Of a DNA stretch of 64,000 bases, positions 1 to 12,454 are shown piece after piece (the first letter of the stretch is position 1; each line of letters opens with the position of its first letter). This DNA comes from Diphasiastrum complanatum (lineage: Eukaryota > Streptophyta > Lycopodiopsida > Lycopodiales > Lycopodiaceae). The stretch covers positions 1 through 64,000 of the forward strand of contig MU831923.1 in assembly GCA_029204225.1 (NCBI GenBank), in the 5' to 3' direction. The notes under the pieces were generated by a model. The model was not told the DNA's origin, ran no database searches, and worked only from the letters and a program-made list of their open reading frames with translations. Position numbers and translations under genes: made by a program.

Positions 1-897
1 TCCCTAACATACAACCAGCAGCAACACCCATTACATCCTTCTTCCATAGCATTGGGAGATGATGACATCATTCACATCATCATATTTGTAGCCGAATATA
101 TTAGTATTATATATTTTGTAGCCCACTGCAGCTAGAATATAGTTAGATGCAGATGCATTTTTCTTACCATTTCAAAGTTATGCTCCCATGGTTACCACAC
201 ACTTAGTATTTTTTCGTCTTATATGCCTTTTGGCACGGAAAAGACATTAATAAAGCTTTCTTCTTTCTTTCTTACCCGAATAATCATTATCCTTAGTTTG
301 AGATCCAAATGATTTTAACTCAAATATGAGTACCCCAGATACTCTCTCGAGTTAAATGCCCCTATTTCTAGCATCTCATGCAAGAAAATAGCAATCCTCT
401 AATCTCAATATATTTGTTCCTCTCCCAAACAATCGGAGATCTAGGCTAAAAGCCGTACACAAGCACTTAAGACTACAACCTATAGTAGAGTACCATCCAC
501 TAAAGTAAGCAAACTCTCCAAAAGTAAAATAATTTACTTAATGAGAATGCTTGTGAGACACATACGTTCTCAACACAATCACTGGAGTAAATATTATGAT
601 AATATGAAGGAACAAATCCCATCTCATAATACTATTGCATGAGACCTGATTCACAAGGTTAGTCAACTTATTCCCAGAGAATTTTTTGATCAAACGAAAA
701 AATTACTATGCTCAGATTAGGGAAAGTGAAATGATAGACCCATAATAAAGCATTACAGATAAATACCACATGCTTTTTCCATAGCTCAAGCCAAAGCAAA
801 TCATGCCATCATGATAAAAAAATAAAACAATGCTCGAACTCTTCTTTTCTTCAGAAATTACTTGTAAATTGTTTAATTGTTCCCTTTGGACAACCAG
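1..897. other. AT-rich intergenic DNA, no gene seen
   Basis: I find no coding region of convincing length or composition. A stretch near 280-560 resembles, in reverse orientation and weakly, the internal flank of the LTR found at 8211-8670: both contain a segment reading roughly as gaaatagg, then actaaggataatgatt, then tcgg on the minus strand. It may therefore be a distant remnant of the same retroelement family. The resemblance is by eye only. Confidence 0.4.
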
Positions 898-917
898 TCA
901 CCTTACCACCTCAAGCT

Positions 918-1665
918 TTAAGGCCTTTGACACCATTCCAAGGCATAAACTATGGGAAATAATGGAGGAGGTTGGTGTTCCTATGGCCATAAGATATGCA
1001 GGGGGGTAACATCGCAAGAAAGTGAAATCAAAGGTGCATTCTTCAAAGGGTTTTGTCGTTGAAATTTTCAGCAACATATTTGTTATTAAACCTTTATTAT
1101 AAGCGAACAATGTGGTTCTTTTTGCAAACTCTTTATGGAGTCTACAACCACATCTTGATGCTCTTAGAACTTTTTGTGAGACATTTGGTAAATTTCAGCA
1201 AAACCAAGCTCATAGTTTCAAATAGAGCAAGCGGTCCTCTTCTAATATATGATGGGGCTGAAATTAGTGTGGCACAAGTAAACAAATATTTGCAAGTTGT
1301 GATCTCTCATAACCTTCATTGGAATTCTTGGGTGGATAAACAACTCATTGGTGGTTGAAAACCATTCTTTGGTATGAAAATTTCATGCAAAACAAATAGA
1401 TCTTTAGAGATGGCAAAAAAAGAAATTGTTATTTAAATCATTGGGGACACTAGTCCTACTATATAATTGTGAAATTTGGAGTGGTAGCATATCACATGCC
1501 AAGTGGTTTGAAATTGAGAGGGTGCAAAAGAAGTTTCTAGCCTCATATTTGGGCATCAAAAAACCACTTCATATGCTATTTTATACTATTTTCTGGGCTG
1601 AATCAATGTCCATACATGTACATGTGGAAAGGAATCAATTGCGAAGAGTTCACTCACATCAATAA
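918..1665 (+). mobile_element. LINE (non-LTR retrotransposon) reverse transcriptase remnant
   Basis: Three blocks of a LINE reverse transcriptase survive in order on the plus strand. The first, from about 920, reads KAFDTIPRHKLWEIMEEVGV, typical of the N-terminal palm region that introduces the first catalytic aspartate. The second, about 1170-1340, contains a VNFSKTKLIVSN-like block followed by a YLQVVIS-like block, the usual KTK...YLGV thumb region. The third, 1430-1660, contains CEIWSGS, IERVQKKFLASYLGIKK and a W-A-E-S block typical of the segment after the RT. The blocks lie in different frames, and the central part with the FADD box, which should fall near 1000-1130, is not recognisable. 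No endonuclease, poly(A) tail or target duplication is seen. This is an old, 5'-truncated, inactive copy. Confidence 0.75.
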
Positions 1666-1728
1666 TAGCGCTCGCAGCCTCATTCAATATTGGAGATATA
1701 TCCAGTAGGTTGGAGCTATGCCTTGTCA

Positions 1729-1736
<8 letters not shown>

Positions 1737-1818
<82 letters not shown>
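1737..1818. repeat. (CT)n microsatellite, 82 bp
   Basis: Uninterrupted CT dinucleotide run immediately downstream of the LINE remnant. The long serine-leucine reading frames across it are artefacts of the repeat. Confidence 0.97.
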
Positions 1819-1822
<4 letters not shown>

Positions 1823-1909
1823 TTTTTATGTATGCACATTCTAGCAAATCTAGATACATAGTAAAGAAAAAGTATCCTTCCAATTTGCAGTTACAAGTAT
1901 GAGAAACTA

Positions 1910-4900
1910 AGGAAAACAAATAAGCCGTCTCAGACTAAGCATATTAATCATAAATTAGTATGGAAACATGCTTTGATTAATTAGTTTACTTCTAATTTTA
2001 TGGAAGTCCTCAATTATTCAACCTCATGAATCAAATACTTTACATGAAAACATGTTTAAACTTAACATATTGATTCTGAGTCCTGACTTGAACTAAATTA
2101 ACAGTTTTGATAATAGCACAGGGAACAAAGTTGCACTTCGCTTGCCCTAACAAAGAACGTGATACAGTACTTTCAGCTCTCCACAAGCCATGTGTTGTCA
2201 ACTACTAAAGACTAGACATGTAGTGAGCAATAAAACTGCAATAATCATCAAAATGTGAAAATAAGGAGACTTCCTTTGAAATTGAAAAATCTTAGCATAA
2301 GATAATTTGCCAATCACATTATTCAAGTGCACATATGCATAAAAAATCTTTTGATTTTTAGAGACGGGAAAAGTTAATTGGAGCTAAGAACTCATACATC
2401 ATAGCCTATTCAACCTACATTCTAAGGGGAAGGTTAATAATGCACTGTTCAAACATCAAGAATAAAAAAAACATGGAATAATGTGCCAAGATAAGCAAAA
2501 TTAAGTATAGAACAAAACAATTTTCAAGCACAATAGAAGCCACCCATAATATTTGGACTGCTAATTTGGCACTTGCAAACCATCTAGTAAAACAAATCAA
2601 CAATCAAGCATACATTGACAGTTTAAGGGTCAATATAGTGCAATTAAATTCTTTAATTAAACATGAAACTTACACGGAAAAGAGTAAGCTATAGACATAA
2701 CACAGCATGCAACATCAAGAATCTAGCTTGAAGTTACACGCATGCTATGCTCACAGTAAAATATATATGAAATTTCAAATGAGACAAGTTGGATACAGCA
2801 GCATCTTTGTCAATTCAGATTTTGGTGGCTCCATAACCAGTTCTGCCTCCAAAACTTCCAGGGGATCTCGAGAAAAATCCATTTCCGATTCTACTCGTGG
2901 ATATCTTATGGTGTTCTTTTCGTGACTGAGGAATACAACCAAAGCACCCAATTAGTATGTACTAAATTGACCTCACAGAAAAAATTTCAAGAGCAATCAA
3001 CATCCAGATTCTAATTCCGTTCCAGTTTTTTTTATTATGAACCAGCTAAAGAAGAAAACAAGCAAGACTTTCACAGACCTCATTGTTTTAGGAGGCTCAT
3101 CAGATACAGTCACTACTCTGATTCACTGAATATGAGGCTCTGTAAAACATATCAAAAAGAGCATATAAGAAAAAAAATCCTTTCGAAGGAGTTTAACAAA
3201 ATAGTGATTGAATATTCTGCTATGGCCAAATTAGAACTTCAACATAGAGGACATACGGCTAGCCCAAAACAGGTTAGAAGAACCTTTCCTATCCTCAACC
3301 GCATAAACAGCAACATGATTGATAATAAAAAGCAAAGCATTTTAGCATATAAGCTTCATTTTAATAGGTTGATACTCCAGATACTGCACAGATCCCAGAA
3401 GACAACCTACAGCTACAAATGAGACAATCACTTGATGGTGAAAGGTGAAAAGGAGTATAAAGCTGACTACGGGAAAACAGAAACAAAACATGCACAAATA
3501 TGCTAAGAGCCAACTATATCATATGCTCATCTGCCAAAACTTATGAGAGCTTGAGGGAAGAAAAATACTGAGAGCAATCACTTCATGCTTGAACCTAGGG
3601 CTTAAGTGGACAATCATGAGGCATGACACAGGCTCAAAGGTTCTAATAACCAAACACCAACAATAGCAAGTTCCTACCACAATCTAATAGCAATCAAAGA
3701 CTGTGTGGTGACAAATGGCAAAACAAAACATCAGCAAAGAGCTTTCATGATACCAACTAAGCTCATTACATAATAGAGCTTTAAAGAAGGTACATTGCAG
3801 ATAACATACGTGATTGAGCAAGTCATTCTGAAACCCTTATGACAAGTTTCTTTCTGAGAAATAGTACTTCATGCCCAATCCTTCCATCTATTCCATGTAA
3901 TACAATTCATGTAGAATGTTGTCGTTATGTCTTCAAAAATAGAGCCATAATTCTCAAAGATAACTGCTCAATAGATGGAGAAATTTAAAATTTCAGACGT
4001 TATACAGTCTTCAGCATACAACGTCCATGCAGAGACCCAGACACTACATCAATATTGGTACGAATGACGAGACAAGCTACATTCAAACAACTTGCAGTCA
4101 TGGCATACCCTACATACCTCCTCTTAGGCTATGGGAGTAACAATTCAAGTTTGAAGCTAGGGCTTGTTAAGAACTCAATCACAATTATTGGCATCAAGAG
4201 AGGTATAAAAACAGCAAATTGTATGAAATGTATCATGAAATCAGCTGCTGATTAAGGTTGATAATGGCATCTGTAGGCCTTCAAGAGGTTAGAGAATGAA
4301 AAGGTTCAATGCAAGCATTGCGATCATGTCTTTCAAAAGGTGTGTGTGTGTGGGGGGGGGGGGTTGCAATGAGGATAGTTTCGAGAAAGGGGAAATGGAA
4401 GGAAAAATGGCTGAGACACAATCACGACGAGGAAGCTCGAGCAAGAGGGACGTGTAAGCATCAGGGCATTCATCAATCTCTTGGGATTGTAAAGAGGGCC
4501 AGTTTCAAAGTTGCTTGCAGGACGTTCCTCTCGTCCTAAGGCAATCCCCTAAAATGTCATAGGAAGCAAGCATTTTGCAGGGATGATAGCTGTGACAGGC
4601 GAGGAAGTACCTAGTTCCAACTTCCAAGTGAGTGATATATTGGACACTGGGAGTTGCAGGCTTGAGAGAGGAAACAATCTTGGTGTGCAAAGAGTTATGG
4701 GTGTTTCATGATAAATGGGTTACGTAAGGTTGCATCATTGTTTGTGAAGGTTGGTCTAAAACATGTCACCAACCACTGATTTAAGTTTTTGGCTGCTAGA
4801 GTTTAAGGCTCAATTTTCTGTACATGCGATCACAGATAATGCCTATTGTTTGGTGGAAGTCGTACCTTGGAAGAAGAGTTTTCACAAGATGCAGTTGTCA

Positions 4901-7250
4901 TTGTCTTCACCTATTGTTTGAAGACATTGGTGGTTCGGATTGAGTAATTTATATTCTTCAGATAGAATGTACGATTGTCAGTTGTTGGCCTTGTTTTGTA
5001 AGTTGAGCAGTCACGAGCTCATGAAACCCTATTAAGCCAGGTTACATCTACATCACGTTGGGAAATGTATTGGATGTGAGGGCAGCCCTTCATTGCCTTG
5101 TGGTTAGTGGAGGATGTGGCATTTTATGAAACATTGTAGGCTGAATTTGCGATCTCCATTCATACAAATGTAGTACGAGTATGATTTAAAGTGAAAACTT
5201 TAGTTTATTTGTGATTTTAAGCATCACTACATCTTTTACACCGGCTATTGTAAGACAGTGCATTGTCCCATGCTTTCTCTAAGTTGATGTTTTTGGAATG
5301 CATAGCAGCTAATGGACATTATTTTTTTACAAACTTTCATTTTTGGGAAACCCTCAAATCTAAAAATGTTTCAAACATTTGGTCCTTTTTACAAGTGTTT
5401 GCAATGTTTCACATCTAGAAGTTTCAAACATTCGATTGCTACACTCTCTATCGCAGTTTCAATCATTGGATTGCTACACTCTCCGACAAAGCTTCAATCG
5501 TTTGATTGCTACACTATCCAGTAAGTGCCATGTTGGTAAAGACTGAAGGCTTCCTTTCAGCTCCTTTTAGTTTTAGGAGTTTGATTCCAATCAGAAAAAA
5601 GGACATGCAAGGGAGGTACATGATCAGAAAGGACTGACAACCAAGGCCGAGATTAAATGAAAGTAAGACGAGGAAAAGAAGCAAACAGGTTTTACATTTT
5701 TTACGCATTGATCTACAGAGCCAACCTAAAGAAGGAAAGTGATCTGATCGGCAAGTCCTTAGCAGCTTGTGCGAAGAACTTCAGATAAGGTCTTGTTAAA
5801 CTCATGGCTTGAACTGCTAAACTCGTTCAAGGCTACGATCCTAAAAACCAGCATGCCCGCAGATTCCATTTGTTGTTTATTTCTACTCTCAGAGCCACAT
5901 ATTCAGCTTTTAGTGGAAGCATAAGCGAAATATGGACTTTGAGCATGCTTGTGTCTGTGAGCGAGCGCGCCTCAGTAGACGTGTATTTGCGAAAGAGATC
6001 CTCTGTTCACTAAACGTCAAGAATAACTTGCTCCGAAGGAGAGCTAGCACATAATTTTTCATTTTTTTCGAAAAGAGACCTATGTATAGAGCTCGAGAAC
6101 GCTGAGAGAGAGAGAAGCGCAGCTCGAAAGGTCTTAAAACTTCGAAACGTAACATTCGAGAAAAAACAAAAACTAATGTGCACATTCTAAACGAAACCGT
6201 GATTGATCTATGAGAATCTCATCATTTAGTGTTAAACAACAACAATCTAAACAATCTTGGCTATAGATCCAACAGAAACAAACCATACAGCTTTTGCATT
6301 TCAAAACTGAGAAGCATGCTTCATTTGCATGCATGGTGCAAAAGATACTCAGATAACAATCTTCTTATAATCTGCCGATAACTTATGGACGAAACTTTCA
6401 TTTCCACTTATTCTCTGTGCAGATAAGCATTATGCTTTCGCAAGCAATTCACGAAGAGACTGATCGGAAAATTTTCTCCTAGGGATCAGCACAAATACAC
6501 CAAACCAGAGCTTTCATCGCAATATTATATCAGTGCACTTTCTTAGCAGCAATACAGGATCAAAACCATACGCTTCAGAGAATACATCGACTTCGATTTC
6601 CATTCAGATATTCCTGTTCCATTCTTCCAGCAAACTACACAAGAACCTATCGTATCAGACGAATCTCGATGCAGAAAACCAGACCATCAACAACTTTGAC
6701 TGCAGAGGAGGCAACGAGCTCCACCGCTGATCGATGCACCAGAATACCAGATGTGCACTTTTACCAGGCTTCAGCCTCATCAGCTAAGATTTAAAGCTAT
6801 GAAGGAAAAAAATAGACTGAAAGCTTGAGTTCAGGAATCCATTTCATTTTCATTTTCCTATCAAGCATTGGACCGAAATACAACAAAAGTTTGACTCACA
6901 AGCCTTACTTTACTCAGTATTTTCCGATTACATGTATCATGTGGGATATTTTCACAGGTGCCATAATGTGCTACTTTTTGGAAACCGCGAGGACGAGAGT
7001 GCAAGAACGCAATCGGTAATGAGAGGGATTGATCTGCCATTGAATGCTGTCATCATGCTGCTGTCGAAATGGCATATGCGAGCATCGCCATCGTCTTCAA
7101 AAGCAGATAGGCAGCGTACGTCGTCGTCGTCGTCTTCACGTTGTAAAGAGCGTCACATCGTCACTTAATATTATTAGCTATGGTCCATACAGGCATCATA
7201 CAATCAGGGAAAATCAAGAGCAACTCCCAACAAAAATCAATAAAATTTGA
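1910..7250. other. Long AT-rich intergenic stretch without recognisable genes
   Basis: Both strands contain only short frames with no recognisable domain, no convincing codon bias and no splice-linked exon series. Minor features are a GT/G run near 4340-4362 and a short TCG run near 7120-7133. Around 5400-5520 a short segment recurs three times, built on ttcaa(a/t)c(a/g)tt(g/c)gattgctacactct. I cannot assign a function to any part of this interval; decayed transposon sequence is likely but not shown. Confidence 0.5.
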
Positions 7251-7379
7251 AATCTTATGTATATTCCCTCTCATAGGGAGCTGAATGAGTTTTATATACC
7301 TTGTTGGATAAGCTTATCCCACCATGTGTCTTGTTATGCCTATTCTCACCCATGCTTGCCTACTTGCCATCCCATCTCC

Positions 7380-7600
7380 CAATGCATTCCAAGTCATAAG
7401 GAGGCTGTGAAAGAGTGTATATCTTTAAGCCTATTCACCCATGCTTGCGAATGTGACATCTCATCTCCCATTGCATCCCAATGCATTCCAAGTCATACGG
7501 AGGCCGTGAAAGAGTGTATATCTTTAAGCCTATTCTCACCCATGCTTGCGAATGGGACATCCCATCTCCCATTGCATCCAAGTCAAATGGAGGCTGTGAG
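7380..7600. repeat. Imperfect tandem repeat, about 80-100 bp period
   Basis: A block reading approximately aagtcata-ggaggc-gtgaaagagtgtatatctttaagcc occurs at about 7391 and 7491 and in shorter form at about 7571. It is linked by segments ending in catgcttgcgaatg. Frames that run through it reflect the repeat, not a gene. Confidence 0.8.
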
Positions 7601-7609
7601 AGAGTTCAT

Positions 7610-7814
7610 ATGATAGCATGGGTTGAGAGATCCATCCAAGCATTGACAGAGGTTTTGGGAGTGCCTACATATAGAACAACCTCTCCCTCATCCAAGGGTG
7701 ATGGAAGTCTTGAGAGCGCTACACACATCCAAGCATGGGCCGAGAGATTCATTCAAGCATTGATAGAGGCTTTGGGAGTGCCTACATATATGCCAACCTC
7801 GCCCAGCCTCATCC
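7610..7814. repeat. Imperfect tandem duplication, about 115-120 bp period
   Basis: Two copies of a unit containing gagagat-cat-caagcattga, agaggttttgggagtgcct and a catccaagggtgatgga block lie head to tail. This directly precedes the 73-bp array and shares the aagggtgatgga motif with it, so the two arrays probably grew from overlapping source sequence. Confidence 0.75.
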
Positions 7815-8034
7815 AAGGGTGATGGAGGCCTTGAGAGCTACACACTCCACCACCCTTGGATGCTACCAAGCACCACATTGTCATGTCAAGGGTGATGAAG
7901 GTTTTGAGAGCTACACATTCCACCACCCTTGGATGATGCCAAGCACCACATTGTCATGTCAAGGGTGATGGAGGTCTTGAGAGCTACACACTCCACCACC
8001 CTTGGATGATGCCAAGCACCACATTGTCATGTCA
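7815..8034. repeat. Three tandem copies of a 73-bp unit
   Basis: Units start at 7815, 7888 and 7961, each beginning aagggtgatg and ending in ccacattgtcatgtc. Copies 2 and 3 are nearly identical and copy 1 differs at several positions, which suggests recent local duplication of one unit. The period is not a multiple of three, so the frames crossing it are not evidence of coding. Confidence 0.9.
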
Positions 8035-8210
8035 AGAAAAGTTAATTGGGAGTATAATAACATTTCACACCATCTTGGGTGGGGTATCATGATTTTTACT
8101 ACCAACTACCAAGGACATTGTGTTAGAATATTTCATTGTTTTTTCTATCAATCAAATGCATTATATGACACAAGCAAGGTATTAAAACAAACATGATCCA
8201 TGAGGTGTAG

Positions 8211-8670
8211 TGTAAAGACCATCAAGGACAACCCCTAAGATGGGGATAGGAGAACACAATAGGAGAGACTATGGAGCCAAACCACCCAACCAATCCTAGA
8301 TCAAACCTGGATCTAGCCCCCAAGCCATGCCATGTGAAGCAAGAGGAGAAGAGAGAAACTAGTAACCTAAACCCAATATGTCGACGGGAGAATCCCTGCC
8401 TCATTATATAGAGAGTAGAGTCTTGTGCATGAAATCATGCAACCCCCATGCAGGTCAACTATAAATAGATCACATCTCTTCATGCAGTCTTCATGCCTAT
8501 ATCTGTTACACAAACTTGCAGTACTCCATATGTCTCGATTGGACTGTATTAGTCATAAACTGGCCTTGACATGGAATTAAATCAGGACCCGACCAACAAT
8601 CTCGAATACCGGAGGGCCGGTCTACCATATTAGGACTATTCCAGGTCCTTAACCGAATATGGCCATAACA
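8211..8670 (-). mobile_element. LTR with adjacent polypurine tract, minus orientation (LTR family A)
   Basis: Read on the minus strand, a TGTTATGGCCAT start and a GGTCTTTACA end bound 460 bp. The sequence just outside its start is aaggagggaagaa, a polypurine tract, so this is the 3' LTR of an element whose internal part lies to the right. It is alignable with the LTR at 11988-12454: both contain a ggcttgggggctagatcca-like block followed by a gatctagg-ttgg-tgggtggtt block. The superfamily is not determinable because no coding domains are attached. It is an old fossil; the two copies are clearly diverged. Confidence 0.75.
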
Positions 8671-9180
8671 TTCTTCCCTCCTTAAACTGCTTCTATCCAT
8701 GAAGCTCCTCAAGACATGAAAGAATTACAGAAACATTTCCTTTAACTTTCAATATTAACCGAGAAAATCATTATCCTTAGTCTGACTTTCATATCAAACA
8801 AGTACTCAGAGATAAACCTATTTCTAGTTGTTCATCTTTGTTCTGGAGTACAACTCAAATTTGAAAAGTACACTAAGCGATCAATTTCTCAACTGGGGTA
8901 CACTCACTACAAGCTAGGAACATCACCTTCATGTAAAACACTTACATGAACCACTGAGTAAAATATTTCCTAACTTAGGAGATTAAAGTTAAAGAAAAAT
9001 GGTAATAATTACAGTCTGAAATTATCCACAAACTCTGGCAGGCAATTCAAAAAAAGCTTCCAAGTACAAATATCCTTAGAATCCAACTCTAAGATATGAT
9101 AATTCATTTAACTAGAATCTCTAAGAGAATCATTAAAATATAGAATGATTAAAGCTCAATGGTTTGTGTATGCACGTGGG
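8671..9180 (-). mobile_element. Internal flank of LTR family A, non-coding
   Basis: This continues from the polypurine tract of the 8211-8670 LTR. No protein domain is visible. A segment at 8760-8830 resembles 270-560. The right boundary is not defined by any repeat I can see. Confidence 0.4.
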
Positions 9181-9190
9181 GACGTGCGGC

Positions 9191-9566
<376 letters not shown>

Positions 9567-9599
9567 GTGAGGAAGACAGGTGTCAACGCTGAATGTTAG

Positions 9600-11520
9600 T
9601 CGTTATCCATGTACAAAATACATTAAGCTCAACTAATCAGCTTGTAGTTAAAATAAAGTTTTTTGTAGTCCAATCTTGAAAATCGGCTATATAAAATGTA
9701 TAGTAAGATGTGAGCTTACAAGTAGTTTGGATTGGTACATGAAATTAGGGGCAAATCCATGCCATACCAACATTCATATCTGTAAACAGAAATTGTCCGG
9801 TACTCGTGACTTCTTGAGCAAATCCATGCTATCCAAGAGTCTGCAAACTAACTTATCGTTCTTAAAGTTTTAAACCATAATCGTGATTTAGACACTAACC
9901 AGAAAACTGCTACCTGTAAGTGCAAATTAAAAAATAAGAGTTTGCGACTGTACATTCATAATAAGCTCGGGACAAGTCTATGCCATTTTGATTTAATGAA
10001 TGTATCTGTTCTTAGCACAAGTCCATGTACTTAAAAGAACTTACAATAAGTACGCAAATTCTTGATAAACGAATCGTGAAAAAACCGATATAAGAAATAG
10101 GGTTATCATGATACCTATGGTAAACAGTGATATGGCATTATTTGCCGGAACCGGAATATTTTTAACATTATCATTACGAATCATTCTGCCTTTTTGTAAC
10201 ACTATTGTCAAAAGTAATGGTTGCTTACTTCGTCACCCTACATTTTACACTTTATCAAAGAGAATCTAAGCATTTGTGTGTTACTAACCTGAATGGTAGA
10301 AGATATTGATTCTTGTGAGGCAATCACATTTGCATTTGTTTACAGTTGAGATACTTGACCTTCCGTATCCATTTCTACGTATAGTCATTGCATAATAGTA
10401 TGTATAAGAGACATCACATTAGTTAGTATAAGAGACATCCCGTTAGTTATCCAAATGGAGTTATCATTACTTAACAAAGCGTATTATGCAGCATAGCAGT
10501 TGAAAGTGCCATACGTACCTTAACCTTGCTGTCTACTGTGATTTGAGCAGTATGTTTAAGCCCTTTGTGTTATTTATGTTGTAACATTGTATGAAACAGA
10601 GATAATAACGAGCAAAATCAACATATTAGCTTCCGTACAGAGCTTTTTTGATAATCGTAGACGTAAAACATCATATGGCATATGATTAGGATCATTTTCA
10701 TCAATAACCATTTTTGCATTCCATCGATGGAATGCATCAATGGTGCATCCATAGCAGTACTACATATTTAACTCAGGAGAATATGTAGCTATCTCGCTGA
10801 TATGGTAGCGAGTCACTATACTTTTCTTGATTAGAAGTGCCTGTCAGCACATTCTACCCATATTTTTCAGCGCTGGCATCATTGCCATTTATCTCCCAAA
10901 TCACGTTGGAGCTCATGCTACATGAATGAAGATTCATACAACGATTTGACGTTGTGTTGATCCCTAGTATATGCATGCATTGATGTGAGTGAGCCACACA
11001 CTTACTCCTACTAAACTGGCCAGCCTGGTTTCTACAAACCGGCATGCATGAAGCGAGTATTCAACGCAAGTAGAGATGCAAAAATGGGCGCATAATCCTC
11101 ATGCATGCATTCATAACTCATAAAGCTATATCAACAAAGTAATAAATTGCTATTGAAGCTATCATTTCTTCTGCTATCAGAGTGTTCATAGCAGAAGTAT
11201 ACAAGCGTGAAGGCGACTTACTAGTGTATTTCGGAGGTAGCTTTCCAGTTATCGTAACGTAAGCAGCAACACTGCAACCCTTGGTATGCTAGACAAGGAG
11301 GAGAAGAAGAAAAGAGAGGAAAGAGGGCATGGAGAATTTATGAACATCGTACTCTCTTTTATATGGGTACAGCTGATCTAAAAGCGTGTAGAAGGAGCAA
11401 ATGATTGTGTCTGTAGGATATTACTTCAATGATCTTGACCGTTGAGGTGGTATTCAATACATTTGGTGGTTTAAAAATTTTCCTCAAAAAGTCATAATAG
11501 GCCATATAACTTTTTAGAGT
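9600..11520. other. Intergenic stretch, no gene recognised
   Basis: AT-rich sequence with only short unrelated frames. It contains a perfect 22-bp palindrome centred on atcgat at 10715-10736. Small near-duplicated phrases occur, such as gtataagagacatc followed by a repeat of the same phrase at 10400-10440. Nothing here supports a gene. Confidence 0.5.
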
Positions 11521-11561
11521 ATTGGAAACTAAGAGAAATAAAAAGAAATTGGGTACCATTC

Positions 11562-11980
<419 letters not shown>

Positions 11981-11987
11981 GGGGGGG

Positions 11988-12454
11988 TGTTACGTCCATG
12001 TCCTGTACAAGGGAATCGGAATAATTCTTGACATGAATAGCCGGTCACTCCAGGTGTATATGGTTATTAGTTATGCCTCGTCATTCCGAGCTTGGCCTGT
12101 AAGTAATTAATAATCATATGAAGGCCCAGACCTATAATTGGACATAGGCATAGTGAATGACTGCTTCAATACAAGAATAGGAGGTTAATAGCTCAATATA
12201 GGTTCCATGGGGATCCTAGGGAGAATATTCTCTCTCTCATGAGGAGAATATGTCCATTGGAAACTCGCCCATCCTCCTATCGGAAATTCAGTTTCTTGAG
12301 CCAGTTTCTCCTCCTCTCTCTTAGGTTCTTCACTATGGCTTGGGGGCTAGGTCCAGGAGGGATCTAGGTTTGGATGGGTGGTTTTGCTCCACAGGTGTCC
12401 TTTTGGTTGTTTTGCAACAGGATCTAGTCAGATCTTCATTTGGTGATCCTTACA
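11988..12454 (+). mobile_element. 5' LTR of LTR family A (467 bp)
   Basis: It starts TGTTACGTCCATG and ends GATCCTTACA, immediately followed by a primer binding site at 12455 reading ttggtatcagagct. That matches the 3' end of initiator methionine tRNA, the usual primer of plant copia and many gypsy elements. The LTR is homologous to the minus-strand LTR at 8211-8670. No matching 3' LTR is seen to the right, so the element is incomplete. Confidence 0.8.

Noticed and set aside
7257-7822. Two overlapping plus-strand frames of more than 110 residues
   Set aside because: They lie over tandem repeats whose periods are not multiples of three, and the translated repeats are not conserved as protein.
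8211-8670. Solo LTR
   Set aside because: A polypurine tract directly abuts it on the inner side and the outer flanks show no 5-bp duplication, so it is better read as the 3' LTR of a larger decayed element.
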